From NCBI GenBank assembly GCA_037974965.1, contig JBBPFI010000001.1:992001-1056000 (forward strand): 64,000 nucleotides of DNA. Reading direction: 5' to 3'. Of this stretch, positions 1-11,357 are shown one piece after another. The notes beneath the pieces were generated by a model that saw only the letters and a program-made list of their open reading frames with translations, had not been told where the DNA came from and did not search any database. Each line of letters begins with the position of its first letter. Position 1 is the stretch's first letter. The translations under genes were made by a program, and so were the position numbers. This DNA comes from Dacryopinax spathularia (Eukaryota > Basidiomycota > Dacrymycetes > Dacrymycetales > Dacrymycetaceae).

Positions 1-1675
1 ATTCCCCAAGCATCGTAAGTCTCTTGACACCGTGCAGGTGGAGTTCCAAAAACAGGTGCGCATATAGCTAGCTCGAATCACCGCAAATTACCCACACGGC
101 GCACAGTGCCGCATCCTCATCCGCGAGCGCAAGTCTGCACTAGATCAAGTCGACACTCTGCGTCTCGAGGTACGCATATATGCCGTGTTGACGAGCGGGT
201 AGGCCGAAGGTCTTACCCGCACGCTGTACCCAAAGGTCCATAACCTTACTTCGGAAAAGTCACATCTCGAGCTTCGCGTCTCAGACTTACGACGGAAGTT
301 ACAGGCAGCTAATGATGAAATTCTCGACTTGAAAGACGAGGCCTGGAAGCGCGAGCGGAGCATGCGTCTAGTTGAATCATCGGTACGCGTGCAGCTTTAC
401 TCTTCTCGTCGCTGACACGCAAACCAAAACTGGTGCCCAGCTTGCTACTGCTCATGACACTCTTCGTCGCGGTCTCACGCGTCGTTCGCGCGCCATTTCA
501 CCGATTTCTCCGCCCATGCTCTCTCCTCGTAGTCCTTTGCTTCAGCCTCATGACCTTCCTACTCCGCCAACAAGCGTGGATCGTGGCACCGCTTGGACGC
601 GTGACGCTATGGCTCTTCCTACCTTGTCGGCTGAACGCTCTACTGCTGCCACGCCCATCCTTATTCCCTCATTCGGCCTCGCTGCTTCTCAGCTTGATAC
701 TATGTCTGATCCGTTCTCGAGCGATCGGATTGTGTCTACGACTCCTCTTAATAGTCCACCGCACGCATCTGGGCGCCTGAAACACTTGACGAGTCTGTTC
801 TCAGCTCCTGCTTCTCGTCCACAATCTCCGATGTCTCCACGTATCGTTCGCACCCCACCTGCTTCTATGCGCTGTTCATCCCCCATGTCTACCGGGATGT
901 CTGATGGAGATGCAAGCTCCCTTCACCCTGAGACGCCTGCAGGGTTGTTTCCTACTGCGGAGAGGATACCCGTTACGCGCCTTTCAAGGCCTCAAAGCAC
1001 CCCATTTGGCTTGCTTGCCGTGCCTGACCTCCGCGAGCAGGCCGTTACCACTCCCACGCCCCAGAGTACCCGTCGAATCCGGAGGACGGGATCGTTGCAA
1101 GTTGAAGACCGCGGGCGCAGGAACCAATACACCAGGACGCATGTCAGGCCGCGAAACTCCATCGACGCTGTTATACCTCGTGGAACCGATTATAGCATGG
1201 TTCCGATCGAGCGCTTCAAACCTTCTCGGTTCTCCACCACGCCACCTGGCTCACCCTCTGGCCCAATCGCTTTGACATCGAAATCTTCTTCCATTCCGGA
1301 AGTCAATCCTCTAGGCTCCATTGCTGTTACAAGTCTCTCCACTGCCAACGGCTCGGGTTCCAGTCTATTCTCTCATGACAAGTTGACGCGATACAAACAG
1401 TTCTACGAGGACGTCACTCAGGTGCTTGGACCCATCGCGCTACAGCGCTTTAATGCCGGTAAGCTCAGATCAACGTCTTGATGCCGTTGCTGATACAGAC
1501 GGTGGTAGCGATACATGCTTACTCAAGTGATAATATGCCCCTGTCTGGTCCAGCAGGTATACTGGCCCACGGCAAGGCTTTGATTGAAGGGGAACTAGGG
1601 AAGAACACATACTCTGCGCGACTAATTGCGGAATTTGAGCATGTGGTCAGAGAAGATTCGGCAGCCACAACATGA
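1..1675 (+). CDS. Coiled-coil, Ser/Pro-rich protein (3' part)
   Basis: This is the C-terminal part of a gene that begins before the window. I do not recognise the family. Short exons near 37-54, 112-168, 235-382 and 419-1457 read as charged helical segments (for example LDQVDTLRLE, then LRRKLQAANDEILDLKDE), so a coiled coil is likely. A Ser/Thr/Pro-rich region of about 300 residues with many SP/TP sites follows. The last block (KQFYEDVTQVLGP, then HGKALIEGELGKNTYS) looks conserved and is joined by an intron at about 1458-1555. The stop is the TGA at 1673-1675. Introns have GTACGC- or GTGCGC-type donors. The domain layout suggests a scaffold or cytoskeletal protein regulated by phosphorylation, but that is inference. 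The exon borders before 240 are the least certain. Confidence 0.6.
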
Positions 1676-2108
1676 GGAAGAGATTGAAGGGGGTTTGAAG
1701 CCGAGGTTGACAAAATAGACACGGAAGTCTTTCAATACAAGTATCAGTTGACCGGTCCGAGGGCCGGATGATAAGATAAGATCCCCCACCAGGTGGCTGT
1801 TCGCCGGCCCTGACCTTCGCGAACCCCCGCGAACAGCCGACTCCCCTCGTCCCCACTTCACATCGCCAGCACGATCAAAGCCATCGCAAGGCAGCTGCCA
1901 CTCCGTTAGGGGCACCATCCAACATACATCTAAGTTTGGAGAGGGGAAGACTCATAACCGAGGTGCCGCATGAGCAGGAAGCTTCGAGCTCCATAGGCGC
2001 GCCAAGGTGGGCAAGGTGGGAAGGAGCTCTTGGTAGGCGGATACATACAATACACGAAGGTGCGCCTTGCAGCTCTTGGAGCTAGTTCCGCTCTTTCTCG
2101 TCGCTGAC
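1676..2108. other. Intergenic, unknown gene to ferric reductase
   Basis: This stretch of 433 bases separates two plus-strand genes. I see no coding frame with a credible start and no repeat. It should hold the 3' UTR of the upstream gene and the promoter of the ferric reductase. No clear TATA box was found. Confidence 0.5.
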
Positions 2109-4189
2109 ATGGACGCCAGTACGCTCTTCATGCAAAGCGCCGAAGGACGGAGGGTCTCGCCGGTCAGAGACCAGACCGTTCTCACTCGGCTTCATCGTCT
2201 CTGGCAGAAGAACTTCTACCCCATAATCCTTTGGGTCATCGTTCTCGGCATCATCCTCATCGTTACCCTCCTGTACTGGCAAAAGCGATTAAGGCGGAAG
2301 AGGTTGGCGGTACGACATGACAAGGCAAGCGAGGAAGAAGACGAGCCCTTGAACGGGGATGCACACCCTTCAAAGAGGCTGTCTGCACTCCACCGAGCTG
2401 CGAACTCCTGGACCAGCGAATCCAGGATAGTCCTCTTCCGATGGACACTGCCTATGGGATGGAACTACCGTATGACGGTTGCCGAACTCGTGTTTTGTGG
2501 CGGATACCTTGCTCTGCTGCTCCTGCTCGGACTGGTCGACAGCAATGGACTCCAATACCGCGCTTACGCGAACCGATGTGGACACCTCGCGACATCCCAG
2601 ATACCGCTCATTATTGGGTTAGCGGGGAAGAACAACGTTATATCATGTAAGCATTCATTCCAACGGGCGTATATGTACTGACAGTCTGCAACCAGATCTG
2701 ACCGGCATCGGCTCGGAGAAGCTGAATGTCCTCCATCGTGCATCGGGTCGGGCGACGTTGATCTTGTCTATCCTGCATGCACACGGGCGATGGCAGATTG
2801 GGTGCGATCCTCCCCCCTGTCAGTCTCCGCTCATAGCTGATAGCTTTCTAGCCTTCAGGGCAAGAATGCGATAAATACGCCGAGGATCATGTTAGCGATT
2901 TACCTTATTCGGTTGGCGTGGACTGACTATGTTGTGCAGATGGGGCTTGGTAGCACTATCGGCTTTTACTCTGCTCACTCTACTGTCCTTCCGCCCATTG
3001 CGGAACAAGGCATACGAACTATTCGTAGCGAGCCACATCGCACTAGTGTTGTAAGCGCACCACTGCCTTATGCTCGCTGGTCATTGACCTCCCGCCGCAG
3101 CATATATGTCCTTGCTGTCAGCTATCACCGCTCAAAATCCTATCCCTACGTCATGATCGGCTGGATGCTCTGGGCACTTGACAGAGTCGCCCGATGGCTA
3201 CGCGTATTCCTGCTCAACCGATTCTGGCTGAACTTCAATCCATTCTGGAGGAACCCCGCATCGACTGCGACTATCGAGGTCCTGTCGCCGGATACGATGC
3301 GGATCAGTCTTCAACGGAAAATGACGTGGAAGGCCGGACAACATGCATATTTGATCATGCCGACTATCTCGTACTTCCTCTGGGAGGCGCATCCATTCAC
3401 GATCGCTAGCGTGCCCGCAACCGACGGAAGAAAGGAGAACGAGCTGCTGTTCCTTGTCAGGGCGCGGGACGGGTTCACCAAACGCTTGTTGTCACACGTA
3501 GTGAAGGAGGGAAAGAGGAAGTCCATTGTGGAGTGCGCAGTCGAAGGACCGTACGGATGTCCACCGTCACTCGCCCACTTCTCTACTGCCATCTTGATTT
3601 CTGGCGGTAGCGGCGTCTCATACACGCTGCCGCAATTCGTTGGCATCATACAGTACGTGTCATCTCTCCCATTCTGCCCCAAGCTTGATTTAACGACGAA
3701 CAGCGATGTCCGCAAGGGCCGGTCAGCGATCAGATCCATCTCCTTCATCTGGGTAATCCGCGAAAGCGATCACCTCTCCTGGATCAGCTCGACACTGGCG
3801 TCCGTCCTCGCCTCAGCACCAGACTACCTGAACATATCCATGCGCATATACATCACACGGGAAGCAGGGGAGGTTCATGCTGCGGAAGGGACGCATACAG
3901 CTTCTGTGCCCGAGTTTCCCGTGATGACGATCTCTCCCGGGCGGCCGGACTTGCGCGCGTTGTTGGTTGAGGAGATAGAGAAGGCTGAGGGGGAGGTATC
4001 GGTCGATGGTGCGTCCGCCTTGTCCCTGGCCACACGTCGATAATCTGACAACGTGCTGCAGTATGCGGACCGTCAAGCATGATCCAAACTGTCCGCTCCA
4101 TCCTCTCCGAGGACGCGGTCGCGGGCCCAGCCGCAATCCGGAGAGGCTGCCCGCCAGTAGAGCTGCATGTAGAAACGTTCGGATGGTAG
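2109..4189 (+). CDS. FRE-type ferric/cupric reductase (NADPH oxidase family)
   Basis: This is a plasma-membrane metalloreductase that moves electrons from NADPH through FAD and two hemes to extracellular Fe(III) or Cu(II). I resolve seven exons (introns 2647-2695, 2802-2851, 2891-2939, 3051-3100, 3653-3703, 4009-4061), giving about 592 aa. The first membrane helix is near residues 38-58. The ferric-reductase transmembrane core has the usual GHLA, LNVLHR and HAHGRW signatures that carry heme histidines. The FAD site is HPFTIASV. The NADPH site includes GGSGVSYTLP and a late CGPSSM. The protein ends in the family's typical HVETFGW. The ATG at 2109 is chosen because the open frame upstream has only a TTG. 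No metal-transport partner gene lies next to it. Substrate choice (Fe, Cu or siderophore) cannot be read from sequence. Confidence 0.93.
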
Positions 4190-4402
4190 TGTTTCCTTTC
4201 CTAGCACTCTGTGTATCCCTTGGCGCACTGTACGACTATGCATGACCAAATCATTATCTTCTTCATTCAAGTCTTCCTCTCCTCGTCCTCGTTGTCATTA
4301 TGTACCACTATACAGATTTCGTCTTCGTTCCTGTCTCTCTCTGTCTCCACCGCCTCTCCTACGTCGTGATCCTCCGATATGCTCTGACATGAACCACTCC
4401 CT

Positions 4403-5563
4403 TCAACCCTCTCTTGGCCTGCCTACCAACACCGCTCCATTCTCCTCCTCCTCGTCCGCCGTCCAGCTCTCGACCATACTAGGCGTATTCGACCCCGTCG
4501 AGCTCGCCGGAGCGCTCACAATTGGCTCCGGTTGTTTCTCCGGTACACTCTGCGCACTCGTTGTCGTTGTCGTCGTCCTCGAAGTCGAAGTCGAAGTCCC
4601 AGGCGGCTGAGCAACCTCCTTAACCTCCTTCAACACCGACCCGGGCAACGAATGCCCCTTCTCCGGCTCGAGCTCCGTCTCGGCCTCCGTCGGCTCGGCA
4701 GGAGCGGTATTCGTCGGTGACTGTGAGATCTCGCGCAGCGCAGCCGTCATCAGTTCCTGCGCTCTGCTCGTCAGGGCGGGTACGTCCTCCATCGTCATCG
4801 ACGACGTATCGATCGGCGGCAAGACTACGCGCTCGCTCAGTTAATACCCCAGACACGAGCATCAGCGATACTAAAGAAGCGCACCTTTTATCCGCAAGTC
4901 TCCGCCCCTGAAGACGCCTTTATGATACAGCCTCCAGTAGTTCTCACATACCACGGGGACGATCGGGAACCCTCCCTCGACGGCGACGTGAAACGCGCCC
5001 CTTTTGAACTGCCGGAGCGTGTTCTCCTCCTTGAGCGTCCTAGTCCCCTCGGGGAAGATCCACAGGTTCATGTCCTTCCTCCTCATTTCCCTCCCGGCTG
5101 CGCTGAGGCTAGCGATTGCGGAAGCGGGGTCTTTGCGGTCGATGAAGAGCGCGTGAGAGAGGGACATGTATTGCCCCAGGAGCGGCATCCAGCGAAGGGA
5201 CTTTTTGGCGAGGATGACGCTTCGTTTGGGGAAGATGCGGCCGAGGTAGAGGATATCGACCATACTCTGGTGGTTCCCTATCAATACCGCCGGATGGGTC
5301 TCCTTCAAGTACTCTTCTCCTTCGACCTTGAACCTAATCCCCAGGAGCGGGGAGGTGAAATAGTAAAACGAGCGAGCGGTGAGGTAGTTGATGTTCGGTC
5401 CTTGGCCGAGGGGGGACATGATGATTGACAATATGAGCCCCCAGACGGACATGAGCCCCAGCGAGGAGAGGTAGATGAAGGCATTGACGTAGGGCTCGAG
5501 GGTCGGGATCCGGCGGAGGACGAGCGGGAGAGGGAGGAGGGGGAGGATCCAGGAGAGGAGCAT
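4403..5563 (-). CDS. SLC1: 1-acyl-sn-glycerol-3-phosphate acyltransferase
   Basis: The enzyme acylates lysophosphatidic acid to phosphatidic acid in the ER or lipid-droplet membrane, a step of glycerolipid synthesis. There are two exons (4885-5563 and 4403-4824; intron 4825-4884), about 366 aa. Two hydrophobic N-terminal segments come first. The PlsC motifs follow: NHQSMVD (the H-x4-D catalytic pair) near residue 96 and FPEGTR near residue 171. A variable, acidic and Thr-rich tail of about 110 residues after the core is longer than in yeast Slc1. The gene converges on the ferric reductase with a 213-bp gap. SLC1 is the closest named relative; other AGPAT paralogues share these motifs. Confidence 0.92.
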
Positions 5564-7027
5564 CGTTGGGGTCGGGACTGGGGTTGAGGGATTACGGTTC
5601 CAGCGCGTGAAAGTAGAGGTATACAGATGAGCTCCAACTATAAGATATCGTCTATGTTGACTCAGTCAACCTCGTCGCTGTCGCTGTCGCTGTCGACCTC
5701 CCGGATGTAGTCGTCGTCGTGGTCGTCGTCGCCGACCTTGCTGTTGAGGGGTGTGGTCGACTCCTATGGTAAACGGTGGGGAAAGCGGTCATCGCCGTTG
5801 GAGGCGCGCGCCCATTGCGCCCGTTGGGACCGTTCCAATGGGCGGGTGGCTGTGTTTTCCATCAACCCCCTCTGGAATGCACACGCTCCTGAGCTCTTAG
5901 GGGGCGACGTGGCGATTTATCTCCTTCTCGTGAGCAAAGGACCAGGAGATCTGCGCCGATCATGGAGAAGGACGAGAGGACAATCTCGTTAGGATCTTCT
6001 GGCGACTTGTGCTTAACCATAAAGAGACGTGTCAAGCTTCCAATAATGACGAGCGAAGTCTGCTATCAAGGGACCGCAAGTCCAGCAACTTTGTCCTGAC
6101 GTGCCTCAGCCTGGTCAACCGGCTCGTCGTCCGGCCCTCCTCTCCGGATTTAGGCCTGGCTCAACTTGACAATCCACAACCACTGAGTTTATGCGATCCC
6201 TTGGCTGGCAAGCATTTCACAGCCGTAACCCATCCGGATGGGGAGCGCAAGAACGGGCTCGCTGGCCCTAGCGTCGAAAAATCACGCAATCATCGACCAA
6301 TGATCGACGACCGTGCCCTGACAACACCAACTAACAACGAATGGGATGACGCATCCCGTCGTCCCACCCTCTCGTGCTCAAACATACCGACAATGGCTAT
6401 CATAGCCCGACAATAACCCACCCAACCCCAGGCACACCTGGCGGTGACGACGACCAGCGAAGGCGAAGGCGACATCATGGTGGTGGCTTACCTAATCCCC
6501 TTGTCTCACCATACGCGGAAGTAATCCTGTGGCTCTTCGATCGAAAGTTTTAAGGGCCAACCCAACCAATTCGCTTACGGCCCTCCGTCGAGGGCTGATC
6601 ACGCAATTCTCGAGGCTGATGTCGTTTCTCCGACTCACTGCGCTCTCTCTGCCTATGCGTATGGGTGGTTCAAGGCTGGATATGCAGTTCTGCCTGTTGC
6701 GGGCGGGCTGCTGTAATCCGATGCATCATCACCCGTTTTTGCCGATCGGAGCGAACGGCTTGTGGTGGGGGTTGGAGTTTGGCGGAGCGCCCGGCTGGGA
6801 GGGGGCCCAGAGCTGACTGTACATACTCTGGCAATAACGCAATCCTGCAACTACTACCGGCTGGAGACTGAGTGGGAGTAACAAAACTGAGCACTTGCTG
6901 GCTGGAGGGGTAGACGTCACTTGCTCTGTTCCTCTCCCTCGACTGTCATCGTCTCCCCTGCTGTTTGCTCTGCTACAGTCTATAGACCCTGCACTAGACT
7001 TCGACTAGACTAACAACGACTTCCAAA
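5564..7027. other. Long intergenic region with possible hidden exon
   Basis: Nearly 1.5 kb lies between the start of the acyltransferase gene and MET16. It contains a perfect 15-nt odd palindrome at 5656-5670 with a Gcn4/AP-1-type TGACTCA core, and a trinucleotide-rich stretch at 5671-5735 that may be coding on the minus strand (separate entry). The longer plus-strand frames here begin at non-ATG codons and lack conserved-looking sequence, so I treat them as noise. Confidence 0.4.
5662..5763 (-). CDS. Possible terminal exon with acidic tail
   Basis: On the minus strand a 33-codon open frame begins right after a good 3' splice site (pyrimidine-rich run then CATAG at 5764-5768). It encodes KVGDDDHDDDYIREV followed by alternating Asp/Ser and then a TGA. 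This resembles a casein-kinase-2-type acidic C-terminus of a nuclear protein. Upstream exons are not convincing. A weak candidate begins at an ATG near 5963 and would need an unusually long intron. The run may equally be a chance product of a GTC/GAC microsatellite. No function is assigned. Confidence 0.2.
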   Translation of the reverse strand, partial: ESTTPLNSKVGDDDHDDDYIREVDSDSDSDEVD

Positions 7028-8009
7028 ATGCCGTCCACTACCTGGCCAACACCATTCACGACCATCCCCTCCGTCCCAGAACTAGAAGACATCAACGCCT
7101 ACCTCTCCGCGCTCACCCCGCAAGAAATCCTCCTCTGGGGCCTTCGCCATCTCCCAAACCTGTACCAATCCACCGCGTTCGGCCTCACAGGGCTCTGCAC
7201 AACGCACATGCTCTCCACTTTCCCCGCTTCTGCCTTCCCGGACCCGGCCCATCCGCAGATCCCGATGATATTCGTCGATACGCTCTATCATTTCCGGGAG
7301 ACTCTGGACCTGAAGGACGAAGTGTCGAAGAAGTATGGTGTGCCTGTTATAGTCGCCAAACCCGAGGGGTGCGAGACTGCCGCGGACTTCGAAGCGAAAT
7401 ACGGCGAGCGGCTGTGGGAGACCGATGAGCCGACATACGATTTCCTGGTCAAGGTCGAGCCCGCCCGGAAAATGTACGAGAAGCTCGGCGTGCGCTCCCT
7501 CCTTACTGGTCGCCGGAGGTCGCAGGGCGCGTCGAGGGCCAAGTTGAACCCGCTCGAGATTGACGAAACGGGCATGTTCAAGCTCAACCCGCTGTTCAAT
7601 TGGTCTCTCCAGCAAGTGCAGGAGTATCTGGACGAGAACGCCGTGCCGAGGAACAAGCTGCTCGCGCAGGGGTACAAGAGCGTCGGGGACTGGCACTCGA
7701 CCACCAAGTCGAAAGAGGGAGAGGGGGAGAGAGAGGGCAGGTGGCGCGGACGGGCGGATAAGACAGAGTGTGGGCTGCACGAGGACTACTTTAAGCTGAA
7801 GCTGGCGGCGAAGAAGCTCAAGGTGCGTCTTCTTACTGTTGCCTTATATGGCAATTACTCGGATCGGATCGGAGGCTAACACCTTGTTTGTTATTCAGCG
7901 CGAGGAAGAGCTTAGAAGGAGGGACGAAGCACAGGACAAGAAACTGCAAGAGAGCTTTGCTTCGTTAGACGTTTCGGACAACAAGACTACAGTTCAGACG
8001 CCGGCGTAG
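7028..8009 (+). CDS. MET16: Phosphoadenylyl-sulfate (PAPS) reductase
   Basis: The enzyme reduces PAPS to sulfite with thioredoxin in sulfate assimilation, in the cytosol. There are two exons (7028-7822 and 7899-8009; intron 7823-7898), about 301 aa. The N-terminal nucleotide-binding fold includes the FVDTLYHF block, and the substrate loop is TGRRRSQGASR. The catalytic cysteine lies in the ECGLHEDYF motif near residue 250. A charged helical tail (EEELRRRDEAQ) follows the intron. An internal stretch rich in Glu, Gly and Arg just before the cysteine motif is a lineage-specific insert. The start is the first ATG of the frame, in a pyrimidine-rich context typical of highly expressed fungal genes. 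Confidence 0.95.
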
Positions 8010-8112
8010 ACGGTGCTGGGAGAACATGTAATACAGGATATACAGGATTTTGATGATGATGATATCAATGAGACGGGTTGACTGGTATCCTCTGCCCGAC
8101 CTTCCGTACGGG

Positions 8113-8847
8113 CTATGACATAACAGCCGCCCACGGCCCCTCCAAGCCCAACATCCCCGGCGTCCCTAACCACGCCTGTCCATACGCATACCCTCCATTC
8201 CCTCTCGCTCCTCGCGCGTTGGAGGAAGGCTCGGACAGGCGCAGTCGTTCCGTGCATATGTATGCAACAAAGATCTTGTCCAAGCAGGGGAGGGCGTCGA
8301 TCGAGAGGTGAAAGGTTGTGGGTTGTGGGCGGCGAAAGAGACCGCCCGGGGTTCGTGTGTCGTTGCCTAGTATGGTGCCGCTTGAGTCCGTCAACTAGCC
8401 CAGATATGAGATCAGATCCTCTAAATGATGGAGGGGAGGGCATACGATCATCCGGTCCTTCGTAAACGACATAAACAGCATCTCCCCCTCCGTCTCAAAC
8501 CTCCGCTGCCCCGCCGTACCCCTAGTTACCAACCTCAACCAATCCCCCACCCCCACCTCCCGTTCCCCAACGAACTGCACTCTAAGCCCCTCCGGATTCT
8601 CTCTCCGCCATGAGAGGCGAGCGACGTCCCTAGTTTGGCCCCGGGTGCTGCATGTTACTTGACATGTCCGGCCTGAGGTGCAGGCTCGGTAGGTTAGGTC
8701 GCTCCCCCGATGAGTGAAGGACATGTTCAGTGGTGAGTTGGGGGAGATGCTGAACTCGAGGAGGCCGAGGTCGATCGTTTCCCCTTCCTCCTCGAGCTCG
8801 GAGAGCTTGTGCTGCGACGTAGGAGGGCTGAGGGAGGGACGGGACAT
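8113..8847 (-). CDS. DUF6593-like small protein, paralogue A
   Basis: This is an unknown basidiomycete protein of 227 aa in two exons (8446-8847 and 8113-8394; intron 8395-8445). A beta-rich core contains LEFSISPNSPLNMSFTHR and later RLSW. The second exon starts with NDTRTPGGLFRRPQPTTF and ends in a Gly/Ala-rich tail. The gene at 10576-11357 is a clear paralogue, also 227 aa, matching in the PQP block, in IFVAY before the tail and in the position of the last intron. The layout (short N-terminus, strand-rich core, aromatic strand before the tail) recalls the fungal DUF6593 family, but that assignment is from memory. A TATA box sits about 95 bases upstream. Function is unknown. Confidence 0.75.
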
Positions 8848-8941
8848 GCTGCTACTGACGATGGTGATGTTGATTATGCGGGGGGATCAGGCAGCAGGGG
8901 GAGAGGCGACAATGACATTACTCGTGCGGGACAATGGCGTC

Positions 8942-8951
8942 TTTATATAAG
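8942..8951 (-). promoter_or_regulatory. TATA box of paralogue A
   Basis: The minus strand reads CTTATATAAA about 95 bases upstream of the ATG at 8847, a good core-promoter element at the usual fungal distance. A similar CTATATAAGG element at 10122-10131 has no assured gene behind it. Confidence 0.5.
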
Positions 8952-9400
8952 GCAGCCTTCCCCCCGTCTCATCATGATCCTTCCATCTGCATGTCGGTCC
9001 AGACCTACTGCAAAACCAATCCGAACTCCGTCTCGTTCGGCAAGCCCTCAGACCGCAGACCGAAGCATATGCATGATAGACGCCAAGTTCCGCCCAAGAG
9101 CTCGGAAAGACCGCAGGAAGGGCGATAGACCATTCGGCTTGGCCTCTTGTTCGCCAAGTCTTCTCAAATCTCCGAAAAACTTCTGTGATGTGCATGTAAG
9201 GGTCGTTTGCGGGTCGGTGGGCGCGTGTGGACCAGTCAGAGAAGCGCTTTTATGCGCCAGGGTCGGGGAGGGTGATTAGATTATCTTCCGATTAGATGCT
9301 GTGCCACTCCGCTTAACTTGGGCTGGAACGGGCGCAGGTCCGTCCGCTCTTGTCGTCTGTCTTTGTTTGACTTGATCTATCGCAGTGCTGGACGAGTAAA

Positions 9401-9856
9401 ATGGCGGAGACTATCTCTGTTGATACGGTCGATGATGACGCACCGACCGACACTGTGGAAGATCTGGCAGCATGCTCAAGGCAAGCGAAACGCGCGGCCC
9501 ACATCCCTTCTACCCAAATTTTCAAGGCGCATAGCCATTTCCAGCCAGAACACAGTGGAGGTCTATCTCCGAACTTCTCAGAACCAGAAGGGTATCGGCA
9601 CTGTCAACCCGTGACCATCCGCGAACAAGTCGGAAGGTGGCTAGTCTGCTGCTCATTGTCCTGTCTTCTTGCTGCGATAGGTCTGTTCCCGCCAGGGACG
9701 GCGGGTCAGACTGTTGGCCAAGGCTGTGGTTCTGGCATAGGACACTTGCTGCGCTGGCTGATGGACTCGTTGTCTTCCGCTTTCTCGGAGCTGGATGTCT
9801 GGACTCAGACTGGAAGCACGGAGGATGCTTGGTCTGACGAGTGGAGACCACGTTGA
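9401..9856 (+). CDS. Hypothetical ORF, 151 aa
   Basis: This is a single open frame from an ATG in a reasonable context (AAAATGGCG). The N-terminal half is acidic and polar. A hydrophobic segment near residues 80-97 (WLVCCSLSCLLAAIGLF) could be one membrane helix. A Ser/Trp-containing acidic tail follows. I recognise no family. It lies between two minus-strand paralogues, and no intron or TATA box supports it, so it could be a chance ORF. Confidence 0.25.
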   Translation: MAETISVDTVDDDAPTDTVEDLAACSRQAKRAAHIPSTQIFKAHSHFQPEHSGGLSPNFSEPEGYRHCQPVTIREQVGRWLVCCSLSCLLAAIGLFPPGTAGQTVGQGCGSGIGHLLRWLMDSLSSAFSELDVWTQTGSTEDAWSDEWRPR

Positions 9857-10575
9857 TCGTGGACTTTATCTTGCTCGTCGCTCGCTTCTCGCTTCGAGCG
9901 TGCGTTACGTATGATCGGGTCGGATAATCCTTTGGCGTCACACGTCGGCGACAATGGCACAGACACTTCTGTCGGAGTATTAAGTCCGTAGGCGCGGGAC
10001 GAAGACGTAATGGGCCGCTTTCAACTTGATCACCCGCCTTGCCTCGAGCCCTGTAGGGTCGCCCCCCCGCCTCTAGTGGAAGAACGAGCTAGAAGCTAAT
10101 CCTGAAAGCTCGTGGCTGGTGCCTATATAAGGCTTGGCTTCCTGCACCCACCTCCTGCCATCTATGAGCCCCCTTCTCGCGGATACCAGACGGAACACGC
10201 CTCATTCCGCACCTCGGAATGTTTCGAGGAAGAAGCGTTGCTCCTCACCGCGAACCGCCACCTCCGATAGACTCGCAATACAGTGGATATCAGATATGGC
10301 GTTATCGGAAGAAGCTGTTCTAACTTTCAGGCTCCTCTGCTGATGGAAAGGGGGGAGGGGAGGAGTGCCATTTCGTCTGCAGGATGCGGGGACGAGGCTT
10401 GGCGGTTCGGCAGGATGAGGGGATATTACTTACGAGCAAGGTCTTGGGGCCAGCGACCTTGCAGGCGCCGTCAGGCCCTGTTCTTCGTGCTCGCATCTTA
10501 AGAAGTATTTCAATTGACTACACTGCATTCCGCTAGACATTCCATCCCCCCAGCACCGCGATCCCCAATGCGACC

Positions 10576-11357
10576 CTACCCAGCCGTCATAACCCACCCA
10601 CCCGCGTTCCCCAGCCCCGCACCCCCCACAGCCGGCTGGGAATAAGCCCTCGACTGCACCCCCGCTGACCTCTCCCGTCTCGCACGCTCCATACACATAT
10701 ACGCAACGAAGATATAGTCCAGGTAGTCCGATAGGGAAGAGAGGACGTCGAATGAGGAGGGTTGCGGGCGGCGGAGGAGGCCGGAGGGCGTGCGGGTGTC
10801 TTGGCCTAGGAGGTTGTCTTCTCGGTCTGTGAGCTGCATCGTGCTCTGTTTAGTTAGGGAAGCAAGACGTTGAGGAGGAAGTGTACCATGAACCGATCAG
10901 CGGCGAAAGAGCCGTGTAGCTCTTTATCCTTCGCCTGAAACTTATGCTCCCTACCGACGCCGATCGTCCCAATCAGCCTATTTTCACAGCAACTTCCAGA
11001 CACTTACAGTCCGAGGTCTTTCACAAACTTTAGAAACTCTTCCAGATGAACCTCCTCACCCCCTTCAAACCTCACCAACATCCTCCCCAACTCAAACCCA
11101 TTCCACGCGATCCTCGCCACTCCTCTCTTCTCCCCTCCTCCCTTCTCGCACGTAATGATCGAGACCCCTTTTGAGGTAGAGCATTTATACACGATGTTGT
11201 CCTCGCCTTGCGCGGACTTTTGCGTCCAAGACATCTCCAGAGGATCACCTGAGGAGACGGAGAAGTGCAGGAAGGCGGGGTTGTCGGATAGAGATGGTGG
11301 GGCTGGAGGAGCGGGAGGCCGATAGGCGCCGGCGCGTCGTTCCCAAATATGAGCCAT
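10576..11357 (-). CDS. DUF6593-like small protein, paralogue B
   Basis: This is the paralogue of the gene at 8113-8847, with the same spliced length of 227 aa. There are three exons (11008-11357, 10887-10950, 10576-10845). The core begins at FLHFSVSSGDPLEMSWTQK. The middle exon encodes EHKFQAKDKELHGSFAADRF, which aligns with the uninterrupted QRRFETEGEMLFMSFTKDRM of paralogue A. The last exon carries GQDTRTPSGLLRRPQPSSF and IFVAYMCMERARR. The second intron is shared with paralogue A. The first, 57-nt intron (10951-11007) is not, so an intron was gained or lost after duplication. The N-terminus before the core is Pro-rich and shorter than in A. Function is unknown. Confidence 0.75.

Larger units (their letters stand above)
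8848..10575. other. Spacer between the two paralogues
   Basis: About 1.7 kb separates the tandem paralogues. It contains one plausible but unconfirmed plus-strand ORF (9401-9856, separate entry) and an orphan TATA-like CTATATAAGG at 10122-10131, followed by an ATG at 10164 that opens only about 60 codons. I see no remnant of a third paralogue and no repeat. Confidence 0.4.

Noticed and set aside
6009-6416. 135-codon frame upstream of MET16
   Set aside because: It begins at a non-ATG codon and its composition and sequence look non-coding.
10122-10343. A third gene driven by the orphan TATA box
   Set aside because: Only about 60 codons follow the ATG at 10164, with no resemblance to the flanking paralogues.
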